Source: an uncultured Collinsella sp. (lineage in GTDB: Bacteria; Actinomycetota; Coriobacteriia; Coriobacteriales; Coriobacteriaceae). Taken from it: a stretch of 64,000 nucleotides of DNA. The stretch is taken from positions 1 to 64,000 of the forward strand of contig CABUQG010000003.1 of NCBI GenBank assembly GCA_902493535.1. The letters are read 5' to 3'. Below are positions 51,301-59,362 of the stretch, in pieces. The position numbers were made by a program, and so were the translations under genes. Every line of letters begins with the position of its first letter. The first letter of the stretch is position 1. The notes under the pieces were generated by a model. It saw nothing but the letters and a program-made list of their open reading frames with translations, did not search any database and was not told where the DNA came from.

Positions 51301-51627
51301 GTAGTCGTAGGTCACACCCTCGCCACCGGTGCGGCCTTGCGGCGCGCCCAGGCGGACCGGCGGCTGACCTTCGATATTGCATATAAAGCTGTACCACACA
51401 AGGCAGGGCTCGGTGCACTCAAGCTCTACGGTAAATATACCGTCGCCCTCGTGCGTCATGGGATACAGAGACTCACCGATCTCATCGACCCAGGTGCGCA
51501 GCGTAAGCGTTGCCTGGTTGGGGTCGGCATCCTCCAAAATCACCGAGAGCGAAACGGAAGTTCCAGTGGTCACAGCGCCAAACGGAGTGCGAAACTGCGG
51601 CAGACGGCTGTTGTGAATCAATCTCAT
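48331..51627 (-). CDS. Fused GH13 alpha-glucan hydrolase and GH77 4-alpha-glucanotransferase
   Basis: A 1098-residue two-enzyme fusion. Residues about 1-120 form a starch-binding/N-domain. About 130-640 form a GH13 barrel of the neopullulanase/maltodextrin-glucosidase kind with D351 (GWRLDVADEL), E380 (LLGEVWED) and D455 (LSSHDRPR). From about 640 to the end is a MalQ-type GH77 domain with D908 (VRLDHFLGF), E954 (IAEDLGYLTPGV) and D1003 (TSTHDTSTL). All six catalytic residues are present. No signal peptide is seen, so it should act in the cytosol on glycogen limit dextrins or imported maltodextrins, trimming and shuffling chains for GlgP. It follows the glgA terminator and has its own upstream region. 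Confidence 0.92.
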   Translation of the reverse strand: MRLIHNSRLPQFRTPFGAVTTGTSVSLSVILEDADPNQATLTLRTWVDEIGESLYPMTHEGDGIFTVELECTEPCLVWYSFICNIEGQPPVRLGAPQGRTGGEGVTYDYAEVPSFQITVYKHRENRPTWYERGMVYQIFPDRYARDENWRERTLAEVEKPRKGIQRRMVEDWNEPPEYERAEDGSIKTWDFYGGSLKGIQNDLPRIAELGFTAIYLNPIFEAASNHRYDTADYTKIDPILGTEQDFTELCKAAEKLGISIILDGVFNHTGDDSIYFNRYGNYPGVGAWQSEDSPWRDAFYFHEDGSYDCWWGVGNMPAINESSELVRERLLGKDGVIRKWLRAGAHGWRLDVADELSDDFLAEIKKAVLAEKPDALLLGEVWEDASNKISYGHLRRYLQGSELDSAMDYPFRDMVIGFLMGYKNAYQAAEDIETLRENYPREALACALNLLSSHDRPRIISVLGGGPDESQLPESERSKWRLDENSMGLAKSRFWLATLMQMTFPGVPSIYYGDEYGLEGLTDPGNRRTLPTKDQLHDFDTLAIVKNASAVRRALPFMVNGEIKAFALNDDVLAYTRTGKDGEAATVIINRSLRNSHCVTIPALGECASDVISGHECEIHNGTVTLDLYPLGSSIIYHHAEKRLQEPLDHGAGVVCHITSVPTDDGKPGTIGAPTRRFIDHLAAMGMRYWQVLPVNPTDFFRSPYAGPSAFAGNIDLLPESHEELAADFVTWKARGGEDADPLYTAFKHRNADWLEKYCVYMAVKKHFEGLSRHDWPADVARYNEHLIDDKRFHDEAELQAYMQYRFDLAWCELMNYAHKKGIEVIGDIPMYVSDDSADAWSEPENFWLSDTGKAIEISGAPPDNFAPEGQVWGNPTFRWDHMKQNGYSWWMDRLRRAFALYDRVRLDHFLGFHSYFSIPAGKACADGRWLAGPGKDLFQTAYDELGPLNFIAEDLGYLTPGVRAMASTCGFPGMDVLEFSNYDVRCGIHPTPDKILYTSTHDTSTLAGWCTRSFAGGDEPSGIALASELMGNALASDAPLVMMPLQDVLGLGDDARMNVPGVATGNWTWQAQEADVAAAEEKTAKLLRNTHRFWGEA

Positions 51628-51726
51628 AGTACGGTCCAGTTCAATAGAATCACGGCCTGCGGGCCATGGGCTTTACGCACAGGATATAAGTATATCTGTT
51701 GTACGCAGGCTGTATAAACAACATCC

Positions 51727-51768
51727 GTTTACCATCGGCGAACGGTTGTCCTAGAAAATCGTTTTACC
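51727..51768 (-). promoter_or_regulatory. Two GGTAAA(A)C boxes upstream of the GH13-GH77 gene
   Basis: On the minus strand GATGGTAAAACGAT and GATGGTAAACGGAT occur 34 bases apart (cores at 51761-51768 and 51727-51733). The same core appears four times before the HAD and glgB genes (61844-61929). They look like operators for a shared sugar regulator; which protein binds is unknown. Confidence 0.5.
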
Positions 51769-51834
51769 ATCCAAATTATCGCGATATTCATAAACGCCTA
51801 TACCGATACTATTTGTAGTCAAACAAAAGTACTT

Positions 51835-51966
51835 CGGTTTACTACGATGAATTGGATGATCTCAACCACGGTCATTTTGATGATATTAAAACCGCAGGTT
51901 GAAGCGTTGCCAATTTCGTAGATTACTCGCCGTGGACGGCTGGAGCCATTTTGTCGTAGTAAACCG
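51835..51966. repeat. Interrupted inverted repeat in the glgA / GH13-GH77 gap
   Basis: CGGTTTACTACGA (51835-51847) pairs with TCGTAGTAAACCG (51954-51966), and CCACGG (51866-51871) with CCGTGG (51930-51935); both intervals between the paired blocks are exactly 18 bases. The symmetric design suggests a decayed palindromic element or two facing binding sites. The rest of this 430-base gap is AT-rich and holds no gene. Confidence 0.6.
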
Positions 51967-51988
51967 GTCCTCTTTTTAATATAGAAGT

Positions 51989-52036
51989 TCAACGCAAAAG
52001 AGGGCGCCTGGTTGGGGGCACCCTCTTTTGCGTTGA
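51989..52036 (-). terminator. Hairpin terminator after glgA
   Basis: AACGCAAAAGAGGG (51991-52004) is the perfect inverted complement of CCCTCTTTTGCGTT (52021-52034). The A- and T-rich arms place T-rich sequence inside the stem. It separates glgA from the GH13-GH77 gene. Confidence 0.75.
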
Positions 52037-52059
52037 GGATTAAGTTTTAATCGTCCTGA

Positions 52060-54363
52060 CTAGTGACGCTTGCGGGCGGCCGTTGCCTTGCGGACGGAGG
52101 TCTTCTTGGTCGGAGCCTTTTCCTCGGCTGGAGCGGCGGGGGAGACCGGGGCCTCCTTGGCGGGCTCGGTCTTTGCCGTAGCCTTCGAAGCGGTCTTGAC
52201 CTCGGCGGCCTTCGGTGCCGGCTCGGCCTTTACTGCGGGCTTGTCCTCGGCCTTAGCCTCTGCCTTGGGAGCAGCAGCCTTGGTCGTGGCCTTTTTGGCC
52301 GTCGTGGTAGTGCGCTTGCGCGTGGTGGTCTTGGCGGCCGGCTTTGCCTCGACAGCTGCCTTGCCCTTGGGCTCGGCGGGCGTCTCCTCGAGCTTGGCGG
52401 CCGGCTTTGCGGCTGCCTTAGTCGAGGCGGCCTTTTTGGTCGTCGACTTCGTAGCCGCGGCCTTCTTGGCAGTCGTGGTCTTGGTCGCGGCCGTCTTCTT
52501 GGCAGCGGTCTTGGCCGGAGCCTTTGCCGCAGGCTTAGCCTCGGCGGTGGCGGTCTCGGCCTTTACCTCGGGAGCAACCTCGGCCTCGGCAGCTTTCTTG
52601 GCAGCGGCGGTCGTGCGCTTGCGCGTGGTCGTTGCCTTGGCAGTAGTTGCCTTAGCGGCGCTAGTCTTGCTAGCAGCGGCCTTCGTGGTCGTGGCCTTCT
52701 TAGCCGTCGTCTTGCGGGTGGTCGTCTTCTTGGCGGCAGGTTTCGCTGCGGGCTTAACTTCGGCATCGGCAGCCGGCTTCTCCTCGGCCTTGGGCTCCTC
52801 AGCAGCAGCGGGCTCCTTAACGGGCGCCGCAGGCTCGGCCTCAGCAGCAATCGGCTCCTCTACGGCCATAGCAGCCTTCACAGCCGCCGGGCGCTCAATC
52901 TCCGGATGCATAAAGAAGTACAGGTCCAGATACTTATCGGCCGAGCGCGTCCAGCTAAAGTCCTGGCTCATGGCCTGCGTGACCAGCTTGTTCCATGCCT
53001 CACGGTTATCCCAGAAGAGGCGCGCCGCGCGGAAGACCGCGTCGCCCATCTCGTCGCCGTTAAAGTTACTAAATGAGAAGCCCGTGCCCTCGCCGGTAAA
53101 CTCGTTATACGGGATCACCGTGTCCTTCAGGCCACCGGTCTCGCGCACGATGGGCAGGGTGCCGTAGCGCATGGCGATGATCTGCGACAGACCGCAAGGC
53201 TCAAACTTCGAAGGCATCAGGAACATATCGGCGGCGGCGTACATGCGCTGCGACAGCGCCGGGTCAAATTCGATGCGTGCGGCCATGGTGCCGGGGTACT
53301 TGTCCTGGAAGTAGCGCAGGCCGTCCTCGTAGTCGCGGTCGCCGGTGCCCAGCACCGCCACCTGCACGCCGCCGGACAGGATGCGGTCGAGCGCGTACAT
53401 GACCAGGTCCATGCCCTTCTGGCGCGTCAGGCGCGTGACCATAACCATGAGCGGGCGGTCGTCGCGAACCTCGAGCCCCAGCTCTTCCTGCAGCTTGGCC
53501 TTGCACACAGCCTTGCCGGAACGGTCGTCGACCGTGTAGTTTGCGGCAATGCGCTTGTCGGTCGCCGGGTCAAAGCCCGCAACGTCAATGCCGTTGAGGA
53601 TGCCCTGCAGCGCGTAAGAGCGCTCGCGCAGCACACCGTCCAGGCCCTCGCCAAACTCGGGCGTCTGGATCTCGTTGGCATAGGTGGGGCTCACCGTGGT
53701 GATGGCATCGGCATAGTGCAGCGCGCCCAGCATGTAGTTGATGCTGCAGGCGTCGCAGCGCAGCTGCGAGGCGGCCGCGGGAATATGCGCCACACCCAGG
53801 ATGTCCTCCATCACGGTGTCGCTAAACTGGCCCTGGAACGCCACGTTGTGGATCGAGAACACGGTCTTGACGCGGTCGTACAGCGGCAGGCCCTGGTAGA
53901 ACTCGCGCAGAAACACGGGCGCCAGTGCCGTCTGCCAGTCGTTGCAGTGCAGGATGTCGCACTCAAAGCCTGCCGGCAGGTGCTGCAGGCTCTCGGTGAT
54001 GGCCTTGGAGAAGAATGCAAAACGCTCGCCGTCGTCAAAGAAGCCATACGGATAGTCACGCGCAAAGTAGCGCTCGTTGTCCACGAACATATAGGTGACG
54101 CCGTCGCGCTCGAGCTTCTCCAGCCCGCAGTACTCATTGCGCCAGCCCAGGCTCACGTAAAAGTCGGCAAAGTGCTCCATCTGCGCCTTGTACTCGTCCT
54201 TGATGGTGGCGTACTTGGGCACCATCACGATAACCTCGGCGCCGGCGCGCACGAGTGCCGCAGGCAGCGAGCCCGCCACGTCACCCAGGCCACCGGTCTT
54301 AACAAACGGTGCGCACTCGGCCGAGGCAAACACGATCTGCATCTTTTTGCTGGAATCAGCCAT
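52060..54363 (-). CDS. glgA: Glycogen synthase with long histone-H1-like tail
   Basis: Transfers glucose from ADP-glucose to growing glycogen. Residues 1 to about 489 are a complete GT5 bacterial glycogen synthase: AECAPFVKTGGLGDVAGSLP (ADP-glucose binding), HCNDWQTAL, VTRLTRQKGMDL and MPSKFEPCGLSQ. Unusually, about 278 further residues follow: first Ala/Glu/Pro-rich, then many blocks of KKTTTRKTTAKKAT and KAAAT type resembling histone H1 or bacterial H1-like proteins, ending ARKRH. Bacterial GlgA proteins are usually about 480 residues. ATG 54363 has GGAG five bases upstream; the ATG at 54375 is an alternative. The tail may bind polyanions or nucleic acid, or hold the enzyme on granules; this is inference. 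Confidence 0.93.
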   Translation of the reverse strand: MADSSKKMQIVFASAECAPFVKTGGLGDVAGSLPAALVRAGAEVIVMVPKYATIKDEYKAQMEHFADFYVSLGWRNEYCGLEKLERDGVTYMFVDNERYFARDYPYGFFDDGERFAFFSKAITESLQHLPAGFECDILHCNDWQTALAPVFLREFYQGLPLYDRVKTVFSIHNVAFQGQFSDTVMEDILGVAHIPAAASQLRCDACSINYMLGALHYADAITTVSPTYANEIQTPEFGEGLDGVLRERSYALQGILNGIDVAGFDPATDKRIAANYTVDDRSGKAVCKAKLQEELGLEVRDDRPLMVMVTRLTRQKGMDLVMYALDRILSGGVQVAVLGTGDRDYEDGLRYFQDKYPGTMAARIEFDPALSQRMYAAADMFLMPSKFEPCGLSQIIAMRYGTLPIVRETGGLKDTVIPYNEFTGEGTGFSFSNFNGDEMGDAVFRAARLFWDNREAWNKLVTQAMSQDFSWTRSADKYLDLYFFMHPEIERPAAVKAAMAVEEPIAAEAEPAAPVKEPAAAEEPKAEEKPAADAEVKPAAKPAAKKTTTRKTTAKKATTTKAAASKTSAAKATTAKATTTRKRTTAAAKKAAEAEVAPEVKAETATAEAKPAAKAPAKTAAKKTAATKTTTAKKAAATKSTTKKAASTKAAAKPAAKLEETPAEPKGKAAVEAKPAAKTTTRKRTTTTAKKATTKAAAPKAEAKAEDKPAVKAEPAPKAAEVKTASKATAKTEPAKEAPVSPAAPAEEKAPTKKTSVRKATAARKRH

Positions 54364-54453
54364 ATTGTCTCCCATGTTGTTATTCGAGAATAGCCGCCAG
54401 GCGCGAACCGGGCGGCTATTCTACATGTTACGAGCGATGTTGCGGTGCCAACG

Positions 54454-55581
54454 TTAACGTACGATGGTGGTGTCGGAAGTTAACGGAGCCTTGCCCAGCA
54501 CCAGGATGTTCTCGGGCGTGCCGCGAAGCTCGGTGTTGGTGGGAACCACGTTGTTCTTGTCCAGGATGGCGTTTTCGACGCGTGCGCCGCTCTTGATGAT
54601 GCAGCTCTGGTTGATGATCGAGTTGGTCACCGAAGCGCCTTCCTCGACTACGACGCCGCGCGACAGGATCGAGTTGCGCACGGTGCCTTTGATGATGCAG
54701 CCGGCCGAGATGATCGAGTTGCACGCGTGGCTGCCGGTCGCATAGCGCGAAGGCGGCACGTCGTGAGCCTTGGTCAGGATCGGGCGCTCGGGGTCAAAGA
54801 GCTGATCGGCCACGGTCTGGTCGAGCAGGTCCATGCTGCGGCGGTACAGCGACTTCTCGCTAAACACGCCCACGACCTCGCCCTTGTACTCGTAGCTGCA
54901 CACGTCGATGTTGCCAAAGTCGCCCTGGAGTGCCTCGAGCAGGTCCAGATAGTCGGCGGCCTGGTAGTGGTCGATAATCTCGAGCAGCGTCTCGCGGTTG
55001 ACGATGCAGCAGTCCATAGAGGCGTTGTCGCCGTACACGACGCCGGCGCTCACGCCCGTCAGGCGGCCGTTCTCGTTAATCTCGAGTTTGGTCTCGTCAT
55101 CGACGTTGCGCGTGGCCTTGCAGTACACCACGGTCATCTGGGCGCCGGAGTTCTCGTGTGCGTCGATGATGGTGTTGAGGTCCATGTTAAAGATGATGTT
55201 GGTGCCCATCATCACGACATAGGGCTTGTCCGAGCGCTGGAACAGCGTCTTGTTGGAGATGATGTCGCGCAGCAGGAAGCGCATGCCGCCCTTGGTGGTG
55301 CCATACGCGTTGCCGGGCACCATGAACAGGCCGCCCTTCTTGCGGTCCAGGCCCCAGTCCTTACCCGAGCCCACGTGGTCGATCAGCGAGCGGTAGTTTC
55401 CCGGCATAACGACGCCGACGGTCTTGATGCCTGCATTCATCATGTTGGACAGCGGGAAGTCGATCAGGCGGTAGCGGCCCAAAAAGGGAACGGACGCGAT
55501 GGGACGGTCCTTGAGCAGTACGCTGCCGTAGGTCGAAGAGTAGTTAGCGGTGATATAACCGATGGCCTTGCGATTGATCAT
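54454..55581 (-). CDS. glgD: Glucose-1-phosphate adenylyltransferase subunit GlgD
   Basis: The 375-residue partner of GlgC in Gram-positive glycogen operons, generally regulatory with little activity alone. It has the nucleotidyltransferase outline (RPIASVPFLGRYRLIDFPLSN, GIKTVGVVMPGNYRSLIDHV) but lacks the canonical GGxGxRL pyrophosphate loop at its start (AIGYITANYSSTY), as expected for GlgD. A C-terminal left-handed beta helix follows (SNSIINQSCIIKSGARV-like hexapeptides). ATG 55581 follows GGGGG by ten bases and starts after the glgC stop; the frame is open to 55620. Confidence 0.92.
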   Translation of the reverse strand: MINRKAIGYITANYSSTYGSVLLKDRPIASVPFLGRYRLIDFPLSNMMNAGIKTVGVVMPGNYRSLIDHVGSGKDWGLDRKKGGLFMVPGNAYGTTKGGMRFLLRDIISNKTLFQRSDKPYVVMMGTNIIFNMDLNTIIDAHENSGAQMTVVYCKATRNVDDETKLEINENGRLTGVSAGVVYGDNASMDCCIVNRETLLEIIDHYQAADYLDLLEALQGDFGNIDVCSYEYKGEVVGVFSEKSLYRRSMDLLDQTVADQLFDPERPILTKAHDVPPSRYATGSHACNSIISAGCIIKGTVRNSILSRGVVVEEGASVTNSIINQSCIIKSGARVENAILDKNNVVPTNTELRGTPENILVLGKAPLTSDTTIVR

Positions 55582-55585
55582 CGGA

Positions 55586-56734
55586 TCATTCCCCCTTCCC
55601 GATAACGACGTCATTTCCAACGACGGCCGTATCCTTGGTGGTATCGACAGAGCCGAGCTTCACGCCCTCTTCGACCGTGGAGTTCTCGCCCAAAATAGCG
55701 CGGCAGATGTGCGCGCCGCTCTTAACGTGCGCACCCGGCAGCAGCACGGAGTCCTCGACCACGGCGCGCTCCTCGATGATGACATCGGTCGAAATGATCG
55801 AGTGACGAGCGGTGCCGTAGATTTTGCAGCCGTTGGAGACCAGGCAATCGTCCAGGCGGCCGTCCGGGCCAATGTAGTGCGGCGGACGCGTGGTGATGTT
55901 GGACATGATGGGGAAGTGCTTGTCGAACAGATCGAACTCGGGGTTGTTGCCCAGCAGGTCCATCGAGGTCTCGTGGAAGCTGGCGATGGTGCCGACGTCC
56001 TTCCAAAAGCCGTGGAACTCGTAGCTGTACAGGCGCTTGCCCTCGCCGAGCAGCTTGGGGATGATGTCCTTGCCAAAGTCGTGGCTCGAGCGCTGGTCCA
56101 GAGCGTCCTCTTCGAGCGCCTCGATCAGCACGTCGGCCGAGAAGATGTAGATGCCCATGGACGCGAGGTTCGAATCGGGCTTATCGGGCTTCTCGGTGAA
56201 CTTGGTGATACGGCCGTCCTCGGGGTCGGTGGTCAGGATGCCAAAGCGGCTGGCCTCCTCCCACGGCACGGGCATAACGCTCACCGTGAGGTCGGCGTTG
56301 TTCTCAATGTGCGTCTTGAGCATCTTGCGGTAGTCCATGCGATACAGGTGATCGCCCGAAAGAATCAGGACGTACTTGGGGTCGTTGGCTTTGATGTAGT
56401 CGAGGTTCTGCGTAATGGCGTCGGCCGTGCCCGCATACCAGGCGCCGCCGGTCTGCGTCTCGTACGGCGGCAGGATTGACACGCCACCGTCGCGGCTGTC
56501 CAGATCCCACGCCTCGCCGGAGCCCACGTAGGCATGCAGCAGGTAGGGGCGATACTGCGTCAGAACGCCCACCGTGTCGATGCCCGAGTTAGAGCAGTTG
56601 GACAGCGAAAAGTCGATAATGCGGAACTTGCCACCAAAGCTAACCGCCGGCTTAGCGATCTTTTGGGTGAGTGCCCCCAATCGGCTGCCCTGTCCTCCTG
56701 CGAGGAGCATCGCGATGCATTCTTTCTTACTCAT
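55586..56734 (-). CDS. glgC: Glucose-1-phosphate adenylyltransferase
   Basis: Makes ADP-glucose, the committed step of glycogen synthesis. The 382-residue catalytic subunit has MLLAGGQGSRLGALTQKIAKP, the substrate motifs GTADAITQNL and LSGDHLYRMDY, FTEKPDKP and a C-terminal beta helix. ATG 56734 has AAGGAG six bases upstream. It lies between glgP and glgD, with the glgD start just after its stop codon. Confidence 0.96.
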   Translation of the reverse strand: MSKKECIAMLLAGGQGSRLGALTQKIAKPAVSFGGKFRIIDFSLSNCSNSGIDTVGVLTQYRPYLLHAYVGSGEAWDLDSRDGGVSILPPYETQTGGAWYAGTADAITQNLDYIKANDPKYVLILSGDHLYRMDYRKMLKTHIENNADLTVSVMPVPWEEASRFGILTTDPEDGRITKFTEKPDKPDSNLASMGIYIFSADVLIEALEEDALDQRSSHDFGKDIIPKLLGEGKRLYSYEFHGFWKDVGTIASFHETSMDLLGNNPEFDLFDKHFPIMSNITTRPPHYIGPDGRLDDCLVSNGCKIYGTARHSIISTDVIIEERAVVEDSVLLPGAHVKSGAHICRAILGENSTVEEGVKLGSVDTTKDTAVVGNDVVIGKGE

Positions 56735-56841
56735 CGATTTCTCCTTCTGTCATCGATGTTCCTAAACCCATTAGCGACGGGCGCGGCGCAACGTCACGCC
56801 CGTCGAGTAATGCCGTGCTGGCATAAGGGAGCTCGCGGCCT

Positions 56842-59268
56842 TTACGCGTGCCAGATCTCGTCGCGGTACTCGCGAATGGTGCGGTCGCTCGAGAACCAGC
56901 CCGAGGAGGCGGTGTTGAGCAGCGCCTTGCGGTTCCAGGTCTCCTGGTCACCATAGCTGTTCGTGAGCTTCTCCCACGCATCCACGTAGCTACGGAAGTC
57001 GGCCATGACTAGGTCGGGGTCGTTGTTGTTCATGAGCTCGTTGTAGATGCTCTCGAAGTTGCCAGAAAGACCCGCAAAGGTGTTGTCCTTGAGCTCGTCC
57101 ATCACGCGGCCCAGACGCTCGCGGTCGCCGTTGAGGGTATCCCACGCAAAGTAGCTGTTGGATGCCCAGAGCTGCTCGACCTCGGGGGCGGTCAGGCCAA
57201 AGATGGCCTCGTTCTCGCGACCGGCCAGGTCGGCGATCTCGATGTTGGCGCCGTCGAGGGTACCCAGCGTAATGGCGCCGTTCATCATGAGCTTCATGTT
57301 GGACGTGCCCGAGGCCTCCTTGCCGGCCGTGGAGATCTGCTCCGAGATCTCGGCGGCGGGGTAGATGAGCTGGGCGTTGCTCACACGGAAGTTGGGGATA
57401 AAGCAGACCTTCATGACCTCGTTGACGCGCGGGTCGTTGTTGATGACATCGGCCACGGAGTTAATGAGACGGATGGTCTCCTTGGCAAAGGTGTAGCTCG
57501 AGGCAGCCTTGCCGCTAAAGATGAAGGTCGTCGGCGTCACGTGGAAGTTGGGATCGGCGATGCGACGGTTGTATATGTCCATCACCTTCATGATGTTCAT
57601 GAGCTGGCGCTTGTAGGCGTGGAAGCGCTTTGCCTGAACATCGAAGACGGTGTTGGGGTCAATGACCAGACCGGTCTCGGCCTTAACGTAGGCGGCAAGA
57701 CGCTCCTTGTTGGCGCGCTTGGAGGCACCCACGGCCTTCAGGAACTCGGTATCGTTCTGGAACTCTTTGAGTTTCTCCAGCTCAAAGGCGTTCTTCAGCC
57801 AGCCGTCGCCAATGGCCTCGGTCACGAGCTTGGCGTAGGTGGGGTTGGCCTCGGCAAAGAAGCGACGGTGCGAGATGCCGTTGGTCTTGTTGTTGAACTT
57901 CTCGGGCGTCAGGGCATAGAAGTCCTTGAGCACGATGTTCTTGATGATGTCGGAGTGGATCTTGGCCACGCCGTTGACGCTGTGGCTGCAGATCACGGAC
58001 AGGTTGGCCATGCGAATCTCGCCGTCCCACAGGATGGCGGTCTGACGCAGGCGCTCCTGCCAGCCCTCCTGCGTGGTGTCGAACGACTCGTGCCAACGAC
58101 GGCTGATCTCGTCGATAATCTGGTACACGCGGGGGAGGAGCTTGGAGAACATGCCGATGGGCCACTTCTCCAGGGCCTCGGGCAGGATGGTGTGGTTGGT
58201 GTAGCTCACGACCTGCGTCACGATGTTCCAGGCGTCATCCCACTCGAGCTTCTTCTCGTCGATGAGGATGCGCATGAGCTCGGGGCCGCACATGGCGGGA
58301 TGGGTATCGTTGGTGTGGATGGCCACAAACTGCGGCAGCAGCTCCCAGTTCTCGCCGTGCTCCTTCTCGAAGGTGTCGAGCAGGCTGTAGATGCCGGCCG
58401 AGACAAACAGGTACTCCTGCTTCAGGCGCAACAGACGGCCGTGCTCGCCGGCGTCGTTGGGGTAGAGGATGGCGCTGATGGCCTCGGCCTCGGCGCGCTC
58501 GGCGTCGGCCAGGGCATAGTCGCCGCGGTTGAAGGCCTCCAGATCGAAGTGCTCCTCGACCGGCTCAGCGGCCCAGACGCGCAGCTTGTTGACGGTCTCG
58601 CCGGCATAGCCCACCACGGGGATGTCATAAGGGACGGCCAGGATGTCCTGCGTGTCCACCGTGCGGTAGAACGTGCGGCCGTTCTCCTCAAAGCCCTCAA
58701 CATGGCCACCAAACTTAATAGTCACGGCCTTGTCCTGACGACGGACCTCCCAGGGATACCCGTGGGTGAGCCACTCGTCCGTAGCCTCGACCTGGCTGCC
58801 GTTGACGATCTCCTGCTTAAACAGGCCGTAGCGGTAGCGCATGCCGTTGCCGTAGCCGGCGATGCCCTCGGCTGCCATGGAATCCAGGAAGCATGCGGCC
58901 AGACGGCCCAGGCCACCGTTGCCCAACGCCGGATCGGGCTCCTGGTTCTCGATGACGGATAGGTCAAATCCCATGTCATCGAGCGCCTCGGCGACCATGT
59001 CGCGCACGCCAAAGTTGAGCAGGTAGTTGTCGAGCAGGCGGCCGATCAAAAACTCGATCGAGAAGTAGTACACGCGCTTCTTACCCTCGGCGGTGGCGCG
59101 GGCGTCACTCTTGGTGGCAACGGTGCGTGCCTTCTCGGCCACGAGCTTGGCCAGGGCGTTAAAGCGGTCGAGGTCGCTGGCGGCCTCGACGCTCTTGCCA
59201 CTGATGCTCATGACAGCATCGCGATAGAGCTCGGTAAACTCCTGCTTGTTGTCGAAGATCTTATTCAT
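56842..59268 (-). CDS. glgP: Glycogen/maltodextrin phosphorylase
   Basis: Releases glucose-1-phosphate from the non-reducing ends of alpha-glucan. The 808-residue GT35 enzyme has YYFSIEFLIGRLL, LGNGGLGRLAACFLDS, THTNDTHPA-type substrate region (VAIHTNDTHPAMCGPEL) and EASGTSNMKLMMNG with the PLP-binding K659. ATG 59268 follows AAAGGA. It shares the operon with the synthetic genes, so synthesis and breakdown are transcribed together. Confidence 0.96.
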   Translation of the reverse strand: MNKIFDNKQEFTELYRDAVMSISGKSVEAASDLDRFNALAKLVAEKARTVATKSDARATAEGKKRVYYFSIEFLIGRLLDNYLLNFGVRDMVAEALDDMGFDLSVIENQEPDPALGNGGLGRLAACFLDSMAAEGIAGYGNGMRYRYGLFKQEIVNGSQVEATDEWLTHGYPWEVRRQDKAVTIKFGGHVEGFEENGRTFYRTVDTQDILAVPYDIPVVGYAGETVNKLRVWAAEPVEEHFDLEAFNRGDYALADAERAEAEAISAILYPNDAGEHGRLLRLKQEYLFVSAGIYSLLDTFEKEHGENWELLPQFVAIHTNDTHPAMCGPELMRILIDEKKLEWDDAWNIVTQVVSYTNHTILPEALEKWPIGMFSKLLPRVYQIIDEISRRWHESFDTTQEGWQERLRQTAILWDGEIRMANLSVICSHSVNGVAKIHSDIIKNIVLKDFYALTPEKFNNKTNGISHRRFFAEANPTYAKLVTEAIGDGWLKNAFELEKLKEFQNDTEFLKAVGASKRANKERLAAYVKAETGLVIDPNTVFDVQAKRFHAYKRQLMNIMKVMDIYNRRIADPNFHVTPTTFIFSGKAASSYTFAKETIRLINSVADVINNDPRVNEVMKVCFIPNFRVSNAQLIYPAAEISEQISTAGKEASGTSNMKLMMNGAITLGTLDGANIEIADLAGRENEAIFGLTAPEVEQLWASNSYFAWDTLNGDRERLGRVMDELKDNTFAGLSGNFESIYNELMNNNDPDLVMADFRSYVDAWEKLTNSYGDQETWNRKALLNTASSGWFSSDRTIREYRDEIWHA

Positions 59269-59362
59269 ACGTTCCTTTCCCCCGGGGATGTTTCTCCCGG
59301 AACGGTTTTGACTTGTATCCTACGCCCCCGCGGGGCGGGTGATTACAGCTGTAACGGCTTTG

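Noticed and set aside
50017..51717. 566-codon plus-strand open frame opposite the GH13-GH77 gene
   Set aside because: Antisense shadow; valine- and glycine-rich product without motifs, while the minus strand encodes complete catalytic sites.
52063..53167. Plus-strand frames rich in Gly/Leu or Ala/Val opposite the glgA tail
   Set aside because: Mirror images of the Lys/Ala/Thr repeats; no ribosome site or family resemblance.
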